Part shown: piece by piece, positions 11,665 through 24,700 of the stretch
Layout of the letters: the number at the start of each line of letters is the position of its first letter
Position numbering within the stretch: position 1 is the first letter of the stretch
Assembly (NCBI GenBank): GCA_900088475.1
Contig: FLMG01001693.1
Location: forward strand, 1 to 63,745
Length of the DNA stretch: 63,745 nt
Source: Hyphochytrium catenoides
Lineage: Eukaryota; Sar; Hyphochytriomycetes; Hyphochytriales; Hyphochytriaceae
Direction: 5' to 3'
The notes under the pieces: model-generated
Seen by the model: the letters and a program-made list of their open reading frames with translations, nothing else
Databases searched by the model: none
What the model was told of the DNA's origin: nothing
Program-made: the position numbers and the translations under genes

Positions 11665-12147
11665 GCCTTACACCTGAGCATAATCGAGACGAGGAACGCA
11701 CCTGAGAGGCAGTCACCTAACAGTGCTGTGACGGCCTGTTAAACGACAGTATCGTACTCCTCAAATGGCCGCCAGAAATGAAGAGGTTGTAAGACGGCCG
11801 TTAAAGATGCGAACTATGACATGGAGGCGGTACTTCCTCATCAAGGACACATTAAGGGGAATTCCGGATGCCGGGCAGCTCATTCGATGACGATCTCAGT
11901 CGACGTTAGCAATGCTAACCCACTTCTGCCACTCTTAACTAAAGACGGCCGAGTACTGAGACAGCGCTCACCTTGGAACCTCGTCTGTAACATGGTAGAG
12001 TAACGGTATATACATTTTTTCTCTTTGTTATGAAAACGAAGCTTTTGTCAAGCTTTGGGCCTGGGCTTTATGTGTTCCCTGCCAGCTTGATCAAGCAAGT
12101 ATTCCATCAAAAGCACTAGCGTTTTTCATCCTATTATCTTTTGCTTT
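11665..12147. other. Non-coding stretch beyond the dynein stop
   Basis: Between the gag-like element and the dynein stop. A 60-codon frame at 11821-12003 has no recognisable features. The segment near 12015-12050 is T-rich. It probably includes the dynein 3' UTR. Confidence 0.4.
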
Positions 12148-15100
12148 CTAGTTGTCAAGGTTGCACAGCAGTGCCGCGCCATTCAGCACCCACTTTGCCG
12201 GGTCCTCCTTCGTGTCTAACTCAATGGCTACCACGAAGTTGGTCGATAGTCCGGTGGTAGAGAGCACTCCTCTGCGCACTGAAGTCTTGTACACTGGACA
12301 ACTGTAGCATTGAGGGTTGCGCTTAGGGTTCACGGCTGGTATGAAGTGTACCGGCGGGAGCAGCTGCAGAGTTTGGTCCAATATTTTGCGGCGGATCCAG
12401 AGATGTGATGAGAAAGAGACGGAAGGCGTGGATGAGAGAGCAGCAAGGATTAGGAGAGCGTGACAATACAGGGTTTCTTTCGATGAATGCTCGGTTCTCT
12501 CCGTCCGATCACTTGTCACCACCTGTCTACCCTTTCTTACCCATTCGTCTAGCCACTCTGTCTCTAATGGCCACTCGCTCACATCTCTATATTGGCTATC
12601 TCCTCTACATTCAACCGGTCTCTACTTACCGTGTACAGCTCACTAGGCTTGGAATCTTTCAACAGACGCTCTTCCTCATCATATCTCGCTCCCTCTAGCC
12701 AGAGGCCATAGACTATGACACCGTCCTCTGGAGCAGGGACTTCTTCCACTGCCACCTTGCCACTGCTTCGGCGTAGGTCAAGAATGTTGAAGGTAAAGGC
12801 TAGCGTGTCGATTGCGATTGAGTACTTGCGGGAGTGGTTCTGCAGGGCGCCAGTCATGAATCCCTATTTTGATTGGACGGTCAGAAGGCAAGCATAAGTG
12901 GAAGACAGAGTAGTAGCCGGGAGCCACAACGGGTGAGAAGAGGACATAGAGCGCCTGATCATGAAGCTAAGCAGCAGGGTAGGGAGAAGAAGAGTTACAA
13001 GGGTGTCTAATGACATGCCTCGGAAGGGAACGCGAAAGGAAAAAATCTTCCTATAGGAAACAACCAGACGGCACTGCACTTGGACACTCAGATGGAACAC
13101 ACAGAGCCACCTAGGGACCCAGTCGCCGTGCAGGTAAAAACATTCTCTTAGGGTTTAATGAACGAGCCCAGACACGGAACCAGCGTAAGGAACTAGGAAA
13201 AGAACCATCCGCACCTGAGGGAAGAAGAAGACGGGCAAAGGGAAAGCATTGGGCCTTCCTTTAACTAGCCAAGACCGCATAAAAGCCACACGGAAGAGAA
13301 GATCCTTCACCCAGGATCCTAGTCCCTTCAACGAGGCAAAGCTGACAGAGACCCATAGATCTGGGACCTATACGGACGAGCGTTAAGAAATGAACTCCGC
13401 CATACAACGAGAAAGACAGAGACACCCAGGGCCCTGCGTAGAAGACAGATTTGGAGCACGGGAAGAATGGGGATCCACGAGGTTGCCCGATCCCGGAAAA
13501 AGGAGACAAAAAAGGGGACCATTCGGGGCATGAGGACACCAGACGGAAAGGACAAGACAGAGAGGAAGAAAAGGATTAAGGGCTACTAAGCGGGAAGAAG
13601 TTCTTCCCATTGCTAACCCCACAGCAGGGCTGACAGAAATAGGAGACAATACTCAAGAGAGGGGCCAGACCAAGGAATGGACAGGCGGCGTAAGGTGACG
13701 CTGAACTTCTTTCTTTCATGTCCTCTTGCCTTGTTGTTAATGAAGCTCGTGTACATCTTATCCAGCTCCGAGCTCATCACCACGAGCCCATTGATAGCGC
13801 GACGGAGCTCAGAGAGAGAGGAGCGAAGGCGATCCAAAAGACGGTTGAACTTTTCCATCTCCTGTCTCAGGACAGTAGAGAGAGAGTCCATTACTTCTCT
13901 GTCTCCGCTTTTTCTAAGCACGAAAGTGGTGGGCCCAGCTTCACTCTCCTCCAGGTTTGGCGGCAATTGTTCCTGTCATGCGAGGAGAGAAAGGTAAGTT
14001 TCTCCTAAGAGCCTCATTTCTCTTTTCCGCGAAATGGAGACACACGACAGGGTGTTCTGCTGCGGCTCCCATCAACTCTGCTGTCTCTCTATGTCTCCGT
14101 CTCGTCATCTCCTTCTACCTCCCAGGTACCGCCATCATTCAGTCTCTGTCGCCTAGGCATACCTCAATAGCTTTTATCAGTCCTAAGACTATCTCATCTG
14201 ATGTCATTCCCGTCCCGCCGCCAGACTCTCGAGGCTGAAGCTCTAGTATTGCCTCAAAAAGCGTGGAACTCTCCTTTCTTTCATATGTAATCTAAATGCG
14301 ACGGGTTATTAACAAGGACTCAGGGAAGAAGACTTCAAGGACATCTCATCGTAGAAGCTCAGCTATCAGCTTTCGAAAAGGGTACATCCAAGGACAGGAG
14401 CGATAGAGAGAAGGGGAGAGTGGTACAGAATACCGGTCTCCCAAGCACCAGCAACGACGAATGCGAATGGAATGAAATGGGCTGGACACTGAGAAAGAGA
14501 AGAAGAAGATGAGAAAGGGTAAAAAGAGGGGCGTTAGCTTTCGTACGTTGGCATTTCTGTTCATTCCAAAGGTCTCTGGCTCATCTCGCGGTGGCAGCTG
14601 CTGCAGATACTCTAACGCTTCTCTATAGGGACCGGCAGAAGGAGCATAATACAAGCCCGAAGGAGAGAACCGGTATTCCTCCTGCAGAATGTTAGGGCTG
14701 CAATACTGCGAAAGAATGGAAAGGAGACAGCGACGGTCCCAGTCGTCTGTCACTCTTCCACCGTAGTTGATTTGTCCTGGAGATTGGAAGTGAACACGGG
14801 ACATGAGACAAAAAGACGGTGAACAAGACAAGAAGGACAGGATAGTAAGAGAGAACGAGACAGAAAGACGACGAGTGCGGTTAGCCGCATGCATTACGGG
14901 TTTTTGAGCAACAATTAGTTGGGCAGGGCATGGTCTGTGTGAGCACATTTGTCCTGGTCTTTTCATTTGCTGGTGTCCTCCTTTCTCCCTTATCTTCTCT
15001 CTTCTCCTTCTTCTCTGGAACTTTTTCACCGTCCCAAGTTCTACATTGTCTTACCAGTGACATATCTGAGGGCATCCCAAGGGACGTCTTCCTGCTCAGT

Positions 15101-18100
15101 CAGGAACTTTCTTAGCCCAGCTATAGACGTCTGTAGGTCCGTGTCATTGAACTCATAGCTAATGTTCCAGCCCAGCGGGCCAAACTTTCTTCTCTCCTGC
15201 ACTGTGGCATGGAAGAAAGCCAATCCGAGGAGGAGCTTCTTCCAGGCAACAAACTTAGGAAGGGCAGAGGAGAAGGACCCAGACTGCGAGAACTCCTCGT
15301 AAGTCTGGCAGAAGAGGAAGAGAAGACGAGAAACGGTCAGTGCCAATCACTACAGCTTGCCAAGTGCAAGGACAGACGGCTATAGCTGACAGCAGAGAGC
15401 AGAAGAAGATGCACAGGTAAGAGTTAGGAGATTTAAGGGAATAGTATGGCATGCCTACACAGTGATGTACGCATGAGGAAAAAGAAGCAGCAGGAGGGAA
15501 AAGCGAGATGATGAAGCGAGAAGAGGCCGGCCAGAGATACTCAAAAGAGGGAGAGAAAGTGGGAAGGAGGATAAGGAAAAGAGGAGAACCGAGAGGCTGT
15601 GATACTTTTACCTCTTCATTGTAGAGCCCTGTGAAGCTTCTTAGCAGATTTGCTTTCAAACCCTTAGGTGGCTCATTAGTTAGTTTAACACTATTCTGCA
15701 GCACCGCAACGGGGAAGTAAGCGGCCGGGAAAGAGGTCAGGAAGAGACGGAAAGCAGGAGAGAGTGCTCTGTCATCCTCTCCATTGGGTCCGCCTCCCTC
15801 TGCCAGATCCAGCACTATTTTCTCTAGGTTGGGAAGCCACGAGCGTGCAAGATGGCAGTTCTGCAAGAGAACCCACTCTCCCATCTCCCTGGACCGAGCG
15901 ATCAGCGCTTCCGCGTGAGGACCCTGTCCTTGTCCTAAGCTAATAACCTATCGCGCGGCAAAGGGAAGGACAATATGGCGAGCCAAGGTCAGACAGGATC
16001 GGCCGGGTGGACTAAAGGGTAGATACGGTGTTAAGATAAATGAAGCACACAATAAGACAAAAGGAAGGACGAGAGAGAGCAAGGTGACCGGAAGAGTGAG
16101 TTGCTGAAATAGGTAGCCCCAGGACAAGAAAGGCGAAGACAAGGTAGAGAAGGACAAGAGTCGGACTCCCTCTCGACCATAAGATGTTTTACCTGGAGCT
16201 TGGAGCTGAATCCTTCTTCTTTCGCCAATCGCAGCAGTAAATCTGTGGGATCAGCCCCGGGAGAGAGGACAAACACACAGGGTGTCTGGGAGTCTAAAGA
16301 GCGATAGATTTCATTCATGGACACCTGCAGGAGGGCGAGAAGGCGAATGAGAACAGGAACACGCGGCATGAAAGAAGGTGCCACAGTGGGTAAGGATGCA
16401 GTGCGCGAGGGAGAGAAAGAGAAATGACACGTCCGTCGACTGACATACGGAGTACAAAGTACCGTTGACAGCCGCTGCCGCTGCACAGTAAGTATAAAGA
16501 CGAGTCTGATAGGGCGATTGATAACACTACGAGGACGCAGACAGCACGAAAGATTGATTGGGACTTAGGGGATCCTTGAAGATTCGAGCGAAAGGGCCAT
16601 AGTAGGAATTGGACGGACCTGAGGGCTTTCAGTGTACTTCTGCCCCAACGCCCGGCGTACAAATTGAACCATAGCCTCCAATGACTTTTCATCTCTCAGA
16701 GTGCGGATGAGAAGAAGGCGATGGAAGGCAGACAGCGAAGTGCTATACCCACAGGGGAGTGGAAGAGAGGAGATGTCGGGCGCCTCAAGGTAGGAAGCCC
16801 ATTCATCTGTCCACTGGGTTGCTATAGACTTAGTAAGGCCTCGGAATGGGTAGATGGGTTCCCCTGGTTTCTCTGCTCCTCCATTGCCCTTCTCTCCACC
16901 TCTCGCTAGAGTTACTCTTGTCTCTAGGGCATAAAGCGTCTGCCATTGGGCCTCCCGTATCTTATCGGGCTGAGGGTTCGGCTAGCGTGGGAACAGGTAG
17001 AAAAAGAGCCATAGGCGGCCACGGAGGGGGGGAAGAGAGAGTCAGAGAGAGAGAGAAACACACCCAGGGACAGCATAAACTGAGATGTTGGTAATAAAGT
17101 GAAGGCTTAGGCTTCTCTGTTCACACGACCGATCATTTCCTTCTTGCTTGGGTCTCTCTCTCTTTTCTAGCCTCTCGTTTAATGTCTTCGTTGTAATTCG
17201 ACATCTTCTAGTTCTTATGTATGCCCGTCTCTCTCTTCAGTTTAGTCCTAGAAGACCTTACCGGCAAAGCTGCAGGATCAACCACTCCTGGTCCCCTAAT
17301 GAGCAGATTCCACTCTGTCTCGGAGATCTCTCCTTGATCTCTGAGGATCTGTAGGCAAATAAGAGAGGAGAAGAGGGTCTTGTGCCTCTCGAAGAGCCCT
17401 CTGCAGATGCTGAGATACATCTCATAGGTCTCGACCTCCAACAAACTCTGCAATCTCTCTTTCAGTTCCGGAGACTTGTCAGCCTTGTCCATAAAGAGAA
17501 CAAAAAGCCTCTGGAAGTAAGAGAGCGAGTACTGGTACATCGGATCAATGTTAGCCATCTCTGCGATGACGAAGAAGAGAATACTTCCCCTTCTCGCGAC
17601 GGGCCGGTAGTTCTCTCTCGCCTCGTTGATCTCTTTCTCAGTTTTCTCCGACTCAGTTACTCTCTCTTTGATCACTTTGGAAGTGACGTTGGACGACGCC
17701 AAAGTGTTGATGAGATTGTCGTCATCCAGGATGTCGCCCTGACTCTCTGAGATCATCCGCAAGATCTTCTCCTCAATTTCCTTCAGTTGTTTGCGGTCTT
17801 GCGCCATAGAGAGGACAAGACGGCTCTTTCTCTCTTCTACGTCTGGTCTCTCTCTCTTCACTACCTCCCCCAAAAGCTGATCTTCCAGTCCTTCCCTTGT
17901 CACTGTGAAGTTGATGATATTAACCTTGATGCATACTTCAGGCAGATAGTGTGGGTTCGAGAGCTTGGTTGAGAGAAAGAGTTTGAAGTTGGGATCATAG
18001 TCTATATCTTGGTCTCCCAAACGGATTAGCGTTCTTCCTCCTTGCTTGAAGGTAGCCTAAGAGAGCGAAAAACAAAGAACGAAGGGAGGGACAAGAATCG

Positions 18101-18791
18101 GGAAACAGGAACGGAGAGGCATGGCCGGCAACGATAAGAGATGGCCCAGCATTATGTCTTGCCTCACCATCGTCTTTCTCTGTGTGATCCTGTTTCTCAC
18201 TTCTCATTTAACTCTTTCCCTTCCAAGACGCTGACAGTGGGGTTTCCAAAAACTATCGTCTATAAGGTCATGGCACTACTCATCCTGCCTTCTTCCTGCT
18301 TTCTGTTCCTTCTCACTCCCTCTCATTCTATTTGATCTCACCTTCTGCAGCACAGATTCCAGAGAAGGCTCCAAAGTCTCTCCTAGGTCCTCCAGCAGAA
18401 GGGGCCTTCCTACCCTAATGCAGTTCTCTACAGTCCTCAGGAGAGAGGAAGAGGACATTCTCCCCACTTCTAGCTTGAACTTAGCATTCGAGTTCTTAAT
18501 CCACTTGCTCGCTTGTCCCTGAGGATCAATCATGAGAGGCCATCGCTTTCCTCTCGTCACCATGATGGCGTTCTCAACGGAGAGAGAGTCCGAAGGGAGA
18601 GAGGAGAGCTGCCATTCTCTTATCTCTACTGGATTTCCCAGCACATTGGCGAGAGAATACGTCTCTCCTGAGAAAGGCAAGGAGTTTTCTTCCACTTCTT
18701 TTTTCCAGAGCCCTACCAGCTCCTGCCTGTACGGGCCCGTAAATGCTCCGAAGTAAGAGATACTAGCCGCCGCCAGAAAGGTATCCCCAAC
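12148..18791 (-). other. Dynein AAA5-AAA6 and C-terminal domain
   Basis: AAA5 starts in exon 18791-18342 ([20 protein letters not shown]). AAA6 follows with [31 protein letters not shown] and WVLLQNCHL. The C-terminal part has [68 protein letters not shown] and [17 protein letters not shown]. Confidence 0.92.
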
Positions 18792-21700
18792 CTAGTAGGA
18801 CGGTGAGGGGAGGAGAGAAAGAGGAGGGGAAACAGTGAGCAACCAGCTAAAGTAGAAAGTGGAAGGGGCAAAAACTGAAGAAGAACATGAATAGAGAATG
18901 GAAAAGGTGAAGCGAAGAGAGAAATTGGTGAGACAGCATGGAAAAGGAAGGGAATTTGACCATTAAACAAGCCTACCAAGTTATATACGGGGAGAGAAAG
19001 CAAGAAAGGAACTAACCAAGCAGTCGATCTCCTTGGTTAAACTCTCAACAGTCTGGCTCCACCTCACTCCTTCCGCTGCCAGGCCGGAGGTCAACTTTTC
19101 CGCTCTTAGGAGTCTCTTTGCCGTCTTCTCTGCCTCTAGAGCGAGTCGTTCCTTCTCTTCGAGGGCCTTCTGGCATTCTCTCTCTAGTCCCGCCACCTTC
19201 TCATTGACAATCCTCAGCTCCTCCTGCTTTTTACTCAGTGTCCCGTTCGCCTCTGCCAGCATCTGATTCATTTCCTCCTGCGGCACAGAATGGCACAAGT
19301 TACTTCGCTTGCCCTCAGAGGCAAAGGTAGGGAACGGAGGAAATAGTAACCAAGTAGAGACAGAAACGAAGAGAGAGTGAGGGAGAGATATGACATAGAC
19401 ATCATTAGAGAGAGACATTCTCCGAGAGAATATGCATAAAACAAGAGACAGAGCTTTAGCTTTGGCTACCAGCTTCTTCCTCTTGGGCTCAACTTCCTTG
19501 GCTACTTTAGAGTAGACATTCATGGCGTGGACCCACATACACAGCGAGCAGGCAGCCTTGGAAACCTTTCGTACCACCTCCACTGCCATCCCTGGGTCTT
19601 CAATATACTTTTGGAGTTTCTTAAGCGTCTGGGGCGGAATGTTATCCTGTTGAAGAGAGAAGAAGAAAATGAAAGACAAGCGCAGGACGGGGAGGGCAAA
19701 TGCAACGCCAAGAGTTTCGGTCCAAAGTGAGAGAGCGAGGACTGACAGAGAAAGACTGTACAAGAAGTCCCAGAGGCACCTGCTGGTGCAGACAAAGCAA
19801 AGGCCTAAAGGGTGATTTGCTCTCTGATGCGCTCTCAATGTCTCCTTCTTTATGTCCCTAACTCGCACCTACCTTATCATAAGTCTTGAGCTTGTCCATG
19901 AGATTCACTTCTCCTAGGAGCTTCTTCGCGCTGTCCCAGTCCGTCTTTACCCCCAGCAGGATGCACACAGCCTCCATGACGGTCTGCACTGCCACAGGAG
20001 GCTTCGTGAAAGATTTAACCTGCAGGTAACCAGATATGGTGGATGAGCCAACATGAGAGAGAGAATTTAGGACACCAGATGTGGAGAGATCTCAGACCTC
20101 TGTGAGATCATTCTTGCTAAGTCCATCCAGTGCTGCCACAGCGGCTTCGAGGGCTGGAAGGGCAACGTCCAAATCCTTCTGAGCGTCTGCCTGCACCGCT
20201 GCCACTTCATCCGCCTGACGCTTCACCGCCTGTTCATCCTTTGAGACTCTTTCACGGACTAGAGAGGCTTCTTGCTGGTCCTTGGCGACCTGGGAGCAGA
20301 CGAGCCAGCCCGAACGACGGCATCAGTTAAGGTTTTAGGCGTTAACGCTGTGAGAACCCGACACAGGCAGACAGGGGAGAGACTGAAGAAGAGACCTTCA
20401 TGAGTGGCAAGATTGAGAAAAAGAAAGGATCTGTCGCCACAGTGACAGCGAAGCGTTCTCGACCGCCTTATCGAGGTAAGACGAAGGCCAGATGTGCCGT
20501 TTCTCCATTGCTATGTTCTCTCTCTCTCTCTCTCTCGGACGCACACTCTCGCTCTCGTTGGCCTATCCATCCGTCTGCCTACTCTCACGAGCCTACCTGC
20601 TTTAGCAGTTGCTCGACTTCCACGGTCTTCAGCTTCAGCACTGGCTGGAGCTTCTCCAGTTCCTCCTGAAGCCCTTCCACCATCTTATTCGTATCCCTCA
20701 GCTTCTCCACGCCCACCCGCATCCTCTCTCGCCTCTTCTCCTTCTCCTCCCTCTTCTCTCCCAGTAAAGAGACAAAGAGAGAGATAAGATCCAAGTAACT
20801 CTTTGGCGTAGTGTACATTCTCCTCCTCAACTCTGCGTAAAATCGCTCCGCGAGGAGGGAAGAAGAGGAGTGGGCGATGCCGCTTAGTCGAACCAGCGCA
20901 TCTCTGTGACTTTCAGAAGAGAGAGGCACAGAAGACAGGAATCGCTGCGCCACGGACTCTAAGGCAGATTGGGGCCAAGGCATGTACCTGAAAGGGAAAG
21001 AAGAGAGATTATATGGATGAGGTAAATGGGCCGTCAAGGAAGACTCAGGGCAAGGGAAACAGTTATAAGAAAATTACATCTCGCAACAGCGAAGCCGAAG
21101 CTCTCGACTTGGCAGGAAAAGCCAAAGGCGCACGAGAAGCAAGATGCCAGAAGAAGAGTGTAGAAAGTGAAAGAGAGAGGAGAGATAGTCGCGCAAGAGA
21201 GAGAAGAGACATCATCCTACCAATCAATGGTGGTGCAGCTGATGAGAGATGGGAACTGTCTGCATCTCACTCTCAATGCTGGCCCGACCGGTGACATACA
21301 GAGGACGATGCTAAGGTTCTCTCTCACTCTTCGCAGGAAAGAAGAGGCACACTCATCTCTGCTCCTCTCCCCTCCTCCCTCTTGCTCTCTCAGCACTCTA
21401 GACATGTCTGTGAGAATCTTTTCTCTCTCGTCTGGAGGAAAGAGGTTGGGCACCTCTCCACTGTTCAGAAGACTGTTGATGTCCTCCACGAAGGTCTCAG
21501 AGATGATCTGCGAGTCCGTAAAGAGAAACACTGTCTTTTTGCCTGTGAAGTCGTTTGGGAAAGCAAAGGAGAGAACCTTTTAGCGACCAACGTCTCTTAC
21601 TATGGATTTTTTGTGTTGACTCCTCGACATTGTGTTGACTCCTCCCACTCTCTCTTCCCGGCCTCTTCTCATCCAATTATGCCAAGTTTCTATACTTCTT

Positions 21701-24700
21701 CTCTCTGTCCCTCTCCACCAGTCGATTCTCCACCAAGTCAACCGCTGCCTTCTCTTTTTCTGCGACTCTTCTATCTTCTATAATAAGCGCCCTGCGTAGA
21801 TATTCTCTCCTCTGTGAGCGCTGCTGCTTCTAGAGCTTCAAGGTACCTTACCTTCTACTCCTGCCCTGATCATCATCTTCTTCACGTCTTCTCTAAACTC
21901 ATTCACCCCGTAACCTCGACCGATCTCTAACATAAAGCAGCTAAATCCAGCCAAGAAAGAGGCGAGGCGTGTCAGACTCTGTCTCCCGCTTCCTCCGACT
22001 CCTACGAGGAGAAGAGAGGACGAGGAAGTGGAGCGCAGAGCGCGAGATATGCGGGCGATGTGCTGAATGGCGTCCGTGAAGAAAACGAGAGAGAGCGGTG
22101 AGGGGTAGGAGAGATTGTACAAGTCCAGCGCGTCGTCCAAGATCTTCGTCACCTGCAGAAAGAACGATGAGAGTCAGAAAAGAGAAGAAGACGACGGAGA
22201 GATGCGGCGGACCAGTCGAAGCCAAAGTAAGCCGATAGGAAGAAGCATTTTAAGAGAGAAGGCAGAGAGATGCGGCGGACCAGACGACTAAGCCCAAGCA
22301 AAACCCAGATGGGGAAAGAGAAGAACAGAACAGAAAGTCCTAGGAGAGGACAGTCCGTTGAGGCAGAGTGGGGAGGCACGGAGCAAGAAAGAAAAGACTG
22401 AGTTTGAGTCTTCATCATCTTGGTTCCAGATCCTCTCTTTCGCCCTCATTGGGTTACCTTCTTTACATCTCCACACTCTTCATAGGGTCTCTCATCACTG
22501 CCTGGCCGTAGAAAGTCGACAAATAGAAGAGGCTTCTTCTCGTCATAGAAAAGCTTCTCCTCATCCCACTCTTCCCCAACCCTTCCCAGTTCCTCTTTAA
22601 GGAGGCGAGTTAGAAGAGCGGAGAGCCACTTTCGGTCTTCGTCGCTAATCAGCCTGTCACTGAAAACACGGAGAGTCTCGTGCACCCATAGCCGAACCAG
22701 GACGTCCGCTGACGGGATTTTCTGAGAACAGGAATGAGATCGACGGCGAACATGGAGTGAGAAGGATTGTAGGGAGCGAGAGACAAACGAAGCGGCGGGA
22801 CAGAAGGGGTTAGAAGATGGTGCCAGAGAGAGACCAGAGAGACATAGCGGAAGGACGGAGAGGATAACAAAAGTGGGCTAAGTCGAAGGAAGAGACATCG
22901 AAGGAACGGCGAAGAGCGAAGACTGAATGTAGGAAGACCGTACCGATATCATGAGCATCCCCTGGAAGACTTTGGAGACATCGCGCATATTAAAAGTATA
23001 GTGGAAACGCACAGGAGTTGGGAGGAGTGAGGAAGAGATCTTGTTGTACACCTGAAGAGAGATGAGAGAAGAGGTTCATTGGGGTGCGAGATAAGAGACA
23101 AAAAGAGCCTTAGAGTAAGAGAGACAGAAGAGTGAGAAAGCCACACGTCTCGTCGGGAGATGAGAGAGAGAGCAACTGTTAAAGGTGAGAAGCAGTGATT
23201 AGACTGTCTCTCGCAGGCATTTTGATGGACAACGAGACGAGGAAGGACTTTGGTTCCCACTCCGAAGACAAGAAGAGCTTCCCTTCTCTCCTTCCTCTCG
23301 ACGTTCTCCTCTTCTTATGACTCTCCTTCTTCTCTCTTCTTCTTACCTCCACCGTAGCCTTGACAATTGCCCCTGACGTAGCCCGAACCTCAGCACTGAA
23401 GGGCTCTAGAAAGCCGGAGAGGATGCTCTCGAAAATTCTTCCCATAGATTGATCAGAAGCGGGGCGAAAGTAAAGAAGAGAGAAATGACGGAGAAAGCGT
23501 GGAGAACAAGGCGCTCTCCCTCCTCCTGGTGGTGCAGCAGCAACAAGGAGAAGTGTGTCCACTATCTCTTTCCAGAAGAGTTTCTCTCTGTCGTACACGC
23601 CTCCATACTCTAAGTACTGGCGGAGAAGCTCGATTGGCGGCTGTGCGCCGTACTCCTCCACAGCAGGAAGATTGACGTCGTCCACAAAGAAGATGACGCG
23701 AGAGGACGAGGGAGGCCCAAGCAGATTCTTTCTCTTCTTCTCGAGCTTGCTCTCCATCGTTGCCTGAGTAACAAGGCTCGAGGTCTGGGCAGAGAAGTTG
23801 ATGGTAACGGGAAGGACAGGTCTCGTTCCCTCTCCTCTTGGAAGGAGAAGTTTTTCTGCCTCGTTCTCCTCTCTTGCATCATCTTCTCCCTGGGCGCCTG
23901 CGTCTCTTCCTCGTCTTTGCATCAAAGAGAGAAGGTTTTGCACGACAACAGTCTTCCCTGTTCCAGTTCCTCCCGTTATAAAGACTGGCCTCTGCTCTGA
24001 GATAAGGAGGGAGAGAAGGAAAGAGTATCGCACAGTGTCTACCGTAGGCACTAAGATCTGGAAGAACGGAACGCTCTTCTTATAGCGAAAAGTAGGAACA
24101 ATCTCGCCCCAGGCTCTGAATTCTCCTCCCGCCTTCTCTCTCTCTGCCTTCTCTCCCCCTTGGTCCAGGAAGTAGTCATACACGAGGCCCTGAGATGGAA
24201 GGCTAAGGGCTTTGGAGAGGCCGAGCTCTTCCAACCAGCGCCGAAGCTGACTGTCAAAGCTTTCCCAATAATCAGAGGTAATGGTTGCGCCCATAGACCT
24301 GAGACCGCGGAGAGAGGAAGAGTAACTTTAGAGAGAGAAGACCGAAGAGAGAGAGAGAGAGAAGGAGAGGAGAGAGGAAAAGGAAGAAAAGAAAGAGAGA
24401 GAGAGAGAAAGACAGACGTGGACGACTCGACATGCTACATAAAAGGAAGGAGAATAGCCACAAAGGGTTCATTATCAACCGAAGAAAAGAAAAGATATGA
24501 AGAGTAAGAAGTTAGGATAAAGACTCCAGAAGACGCAGAACAAGCCAATCTCCCTTACCAGACGATGGCAAAGACAACGATCTTCTCCATTGCTCTCTGC
24601 AGGTTGGCATTCTCAGTTGTTTTTATGCCTCCTCTTTCCATGAGAGCGTGGACAAGAGAGCACAGAGAAGCGACCATCTGGACATCCACAGTCGACATTG

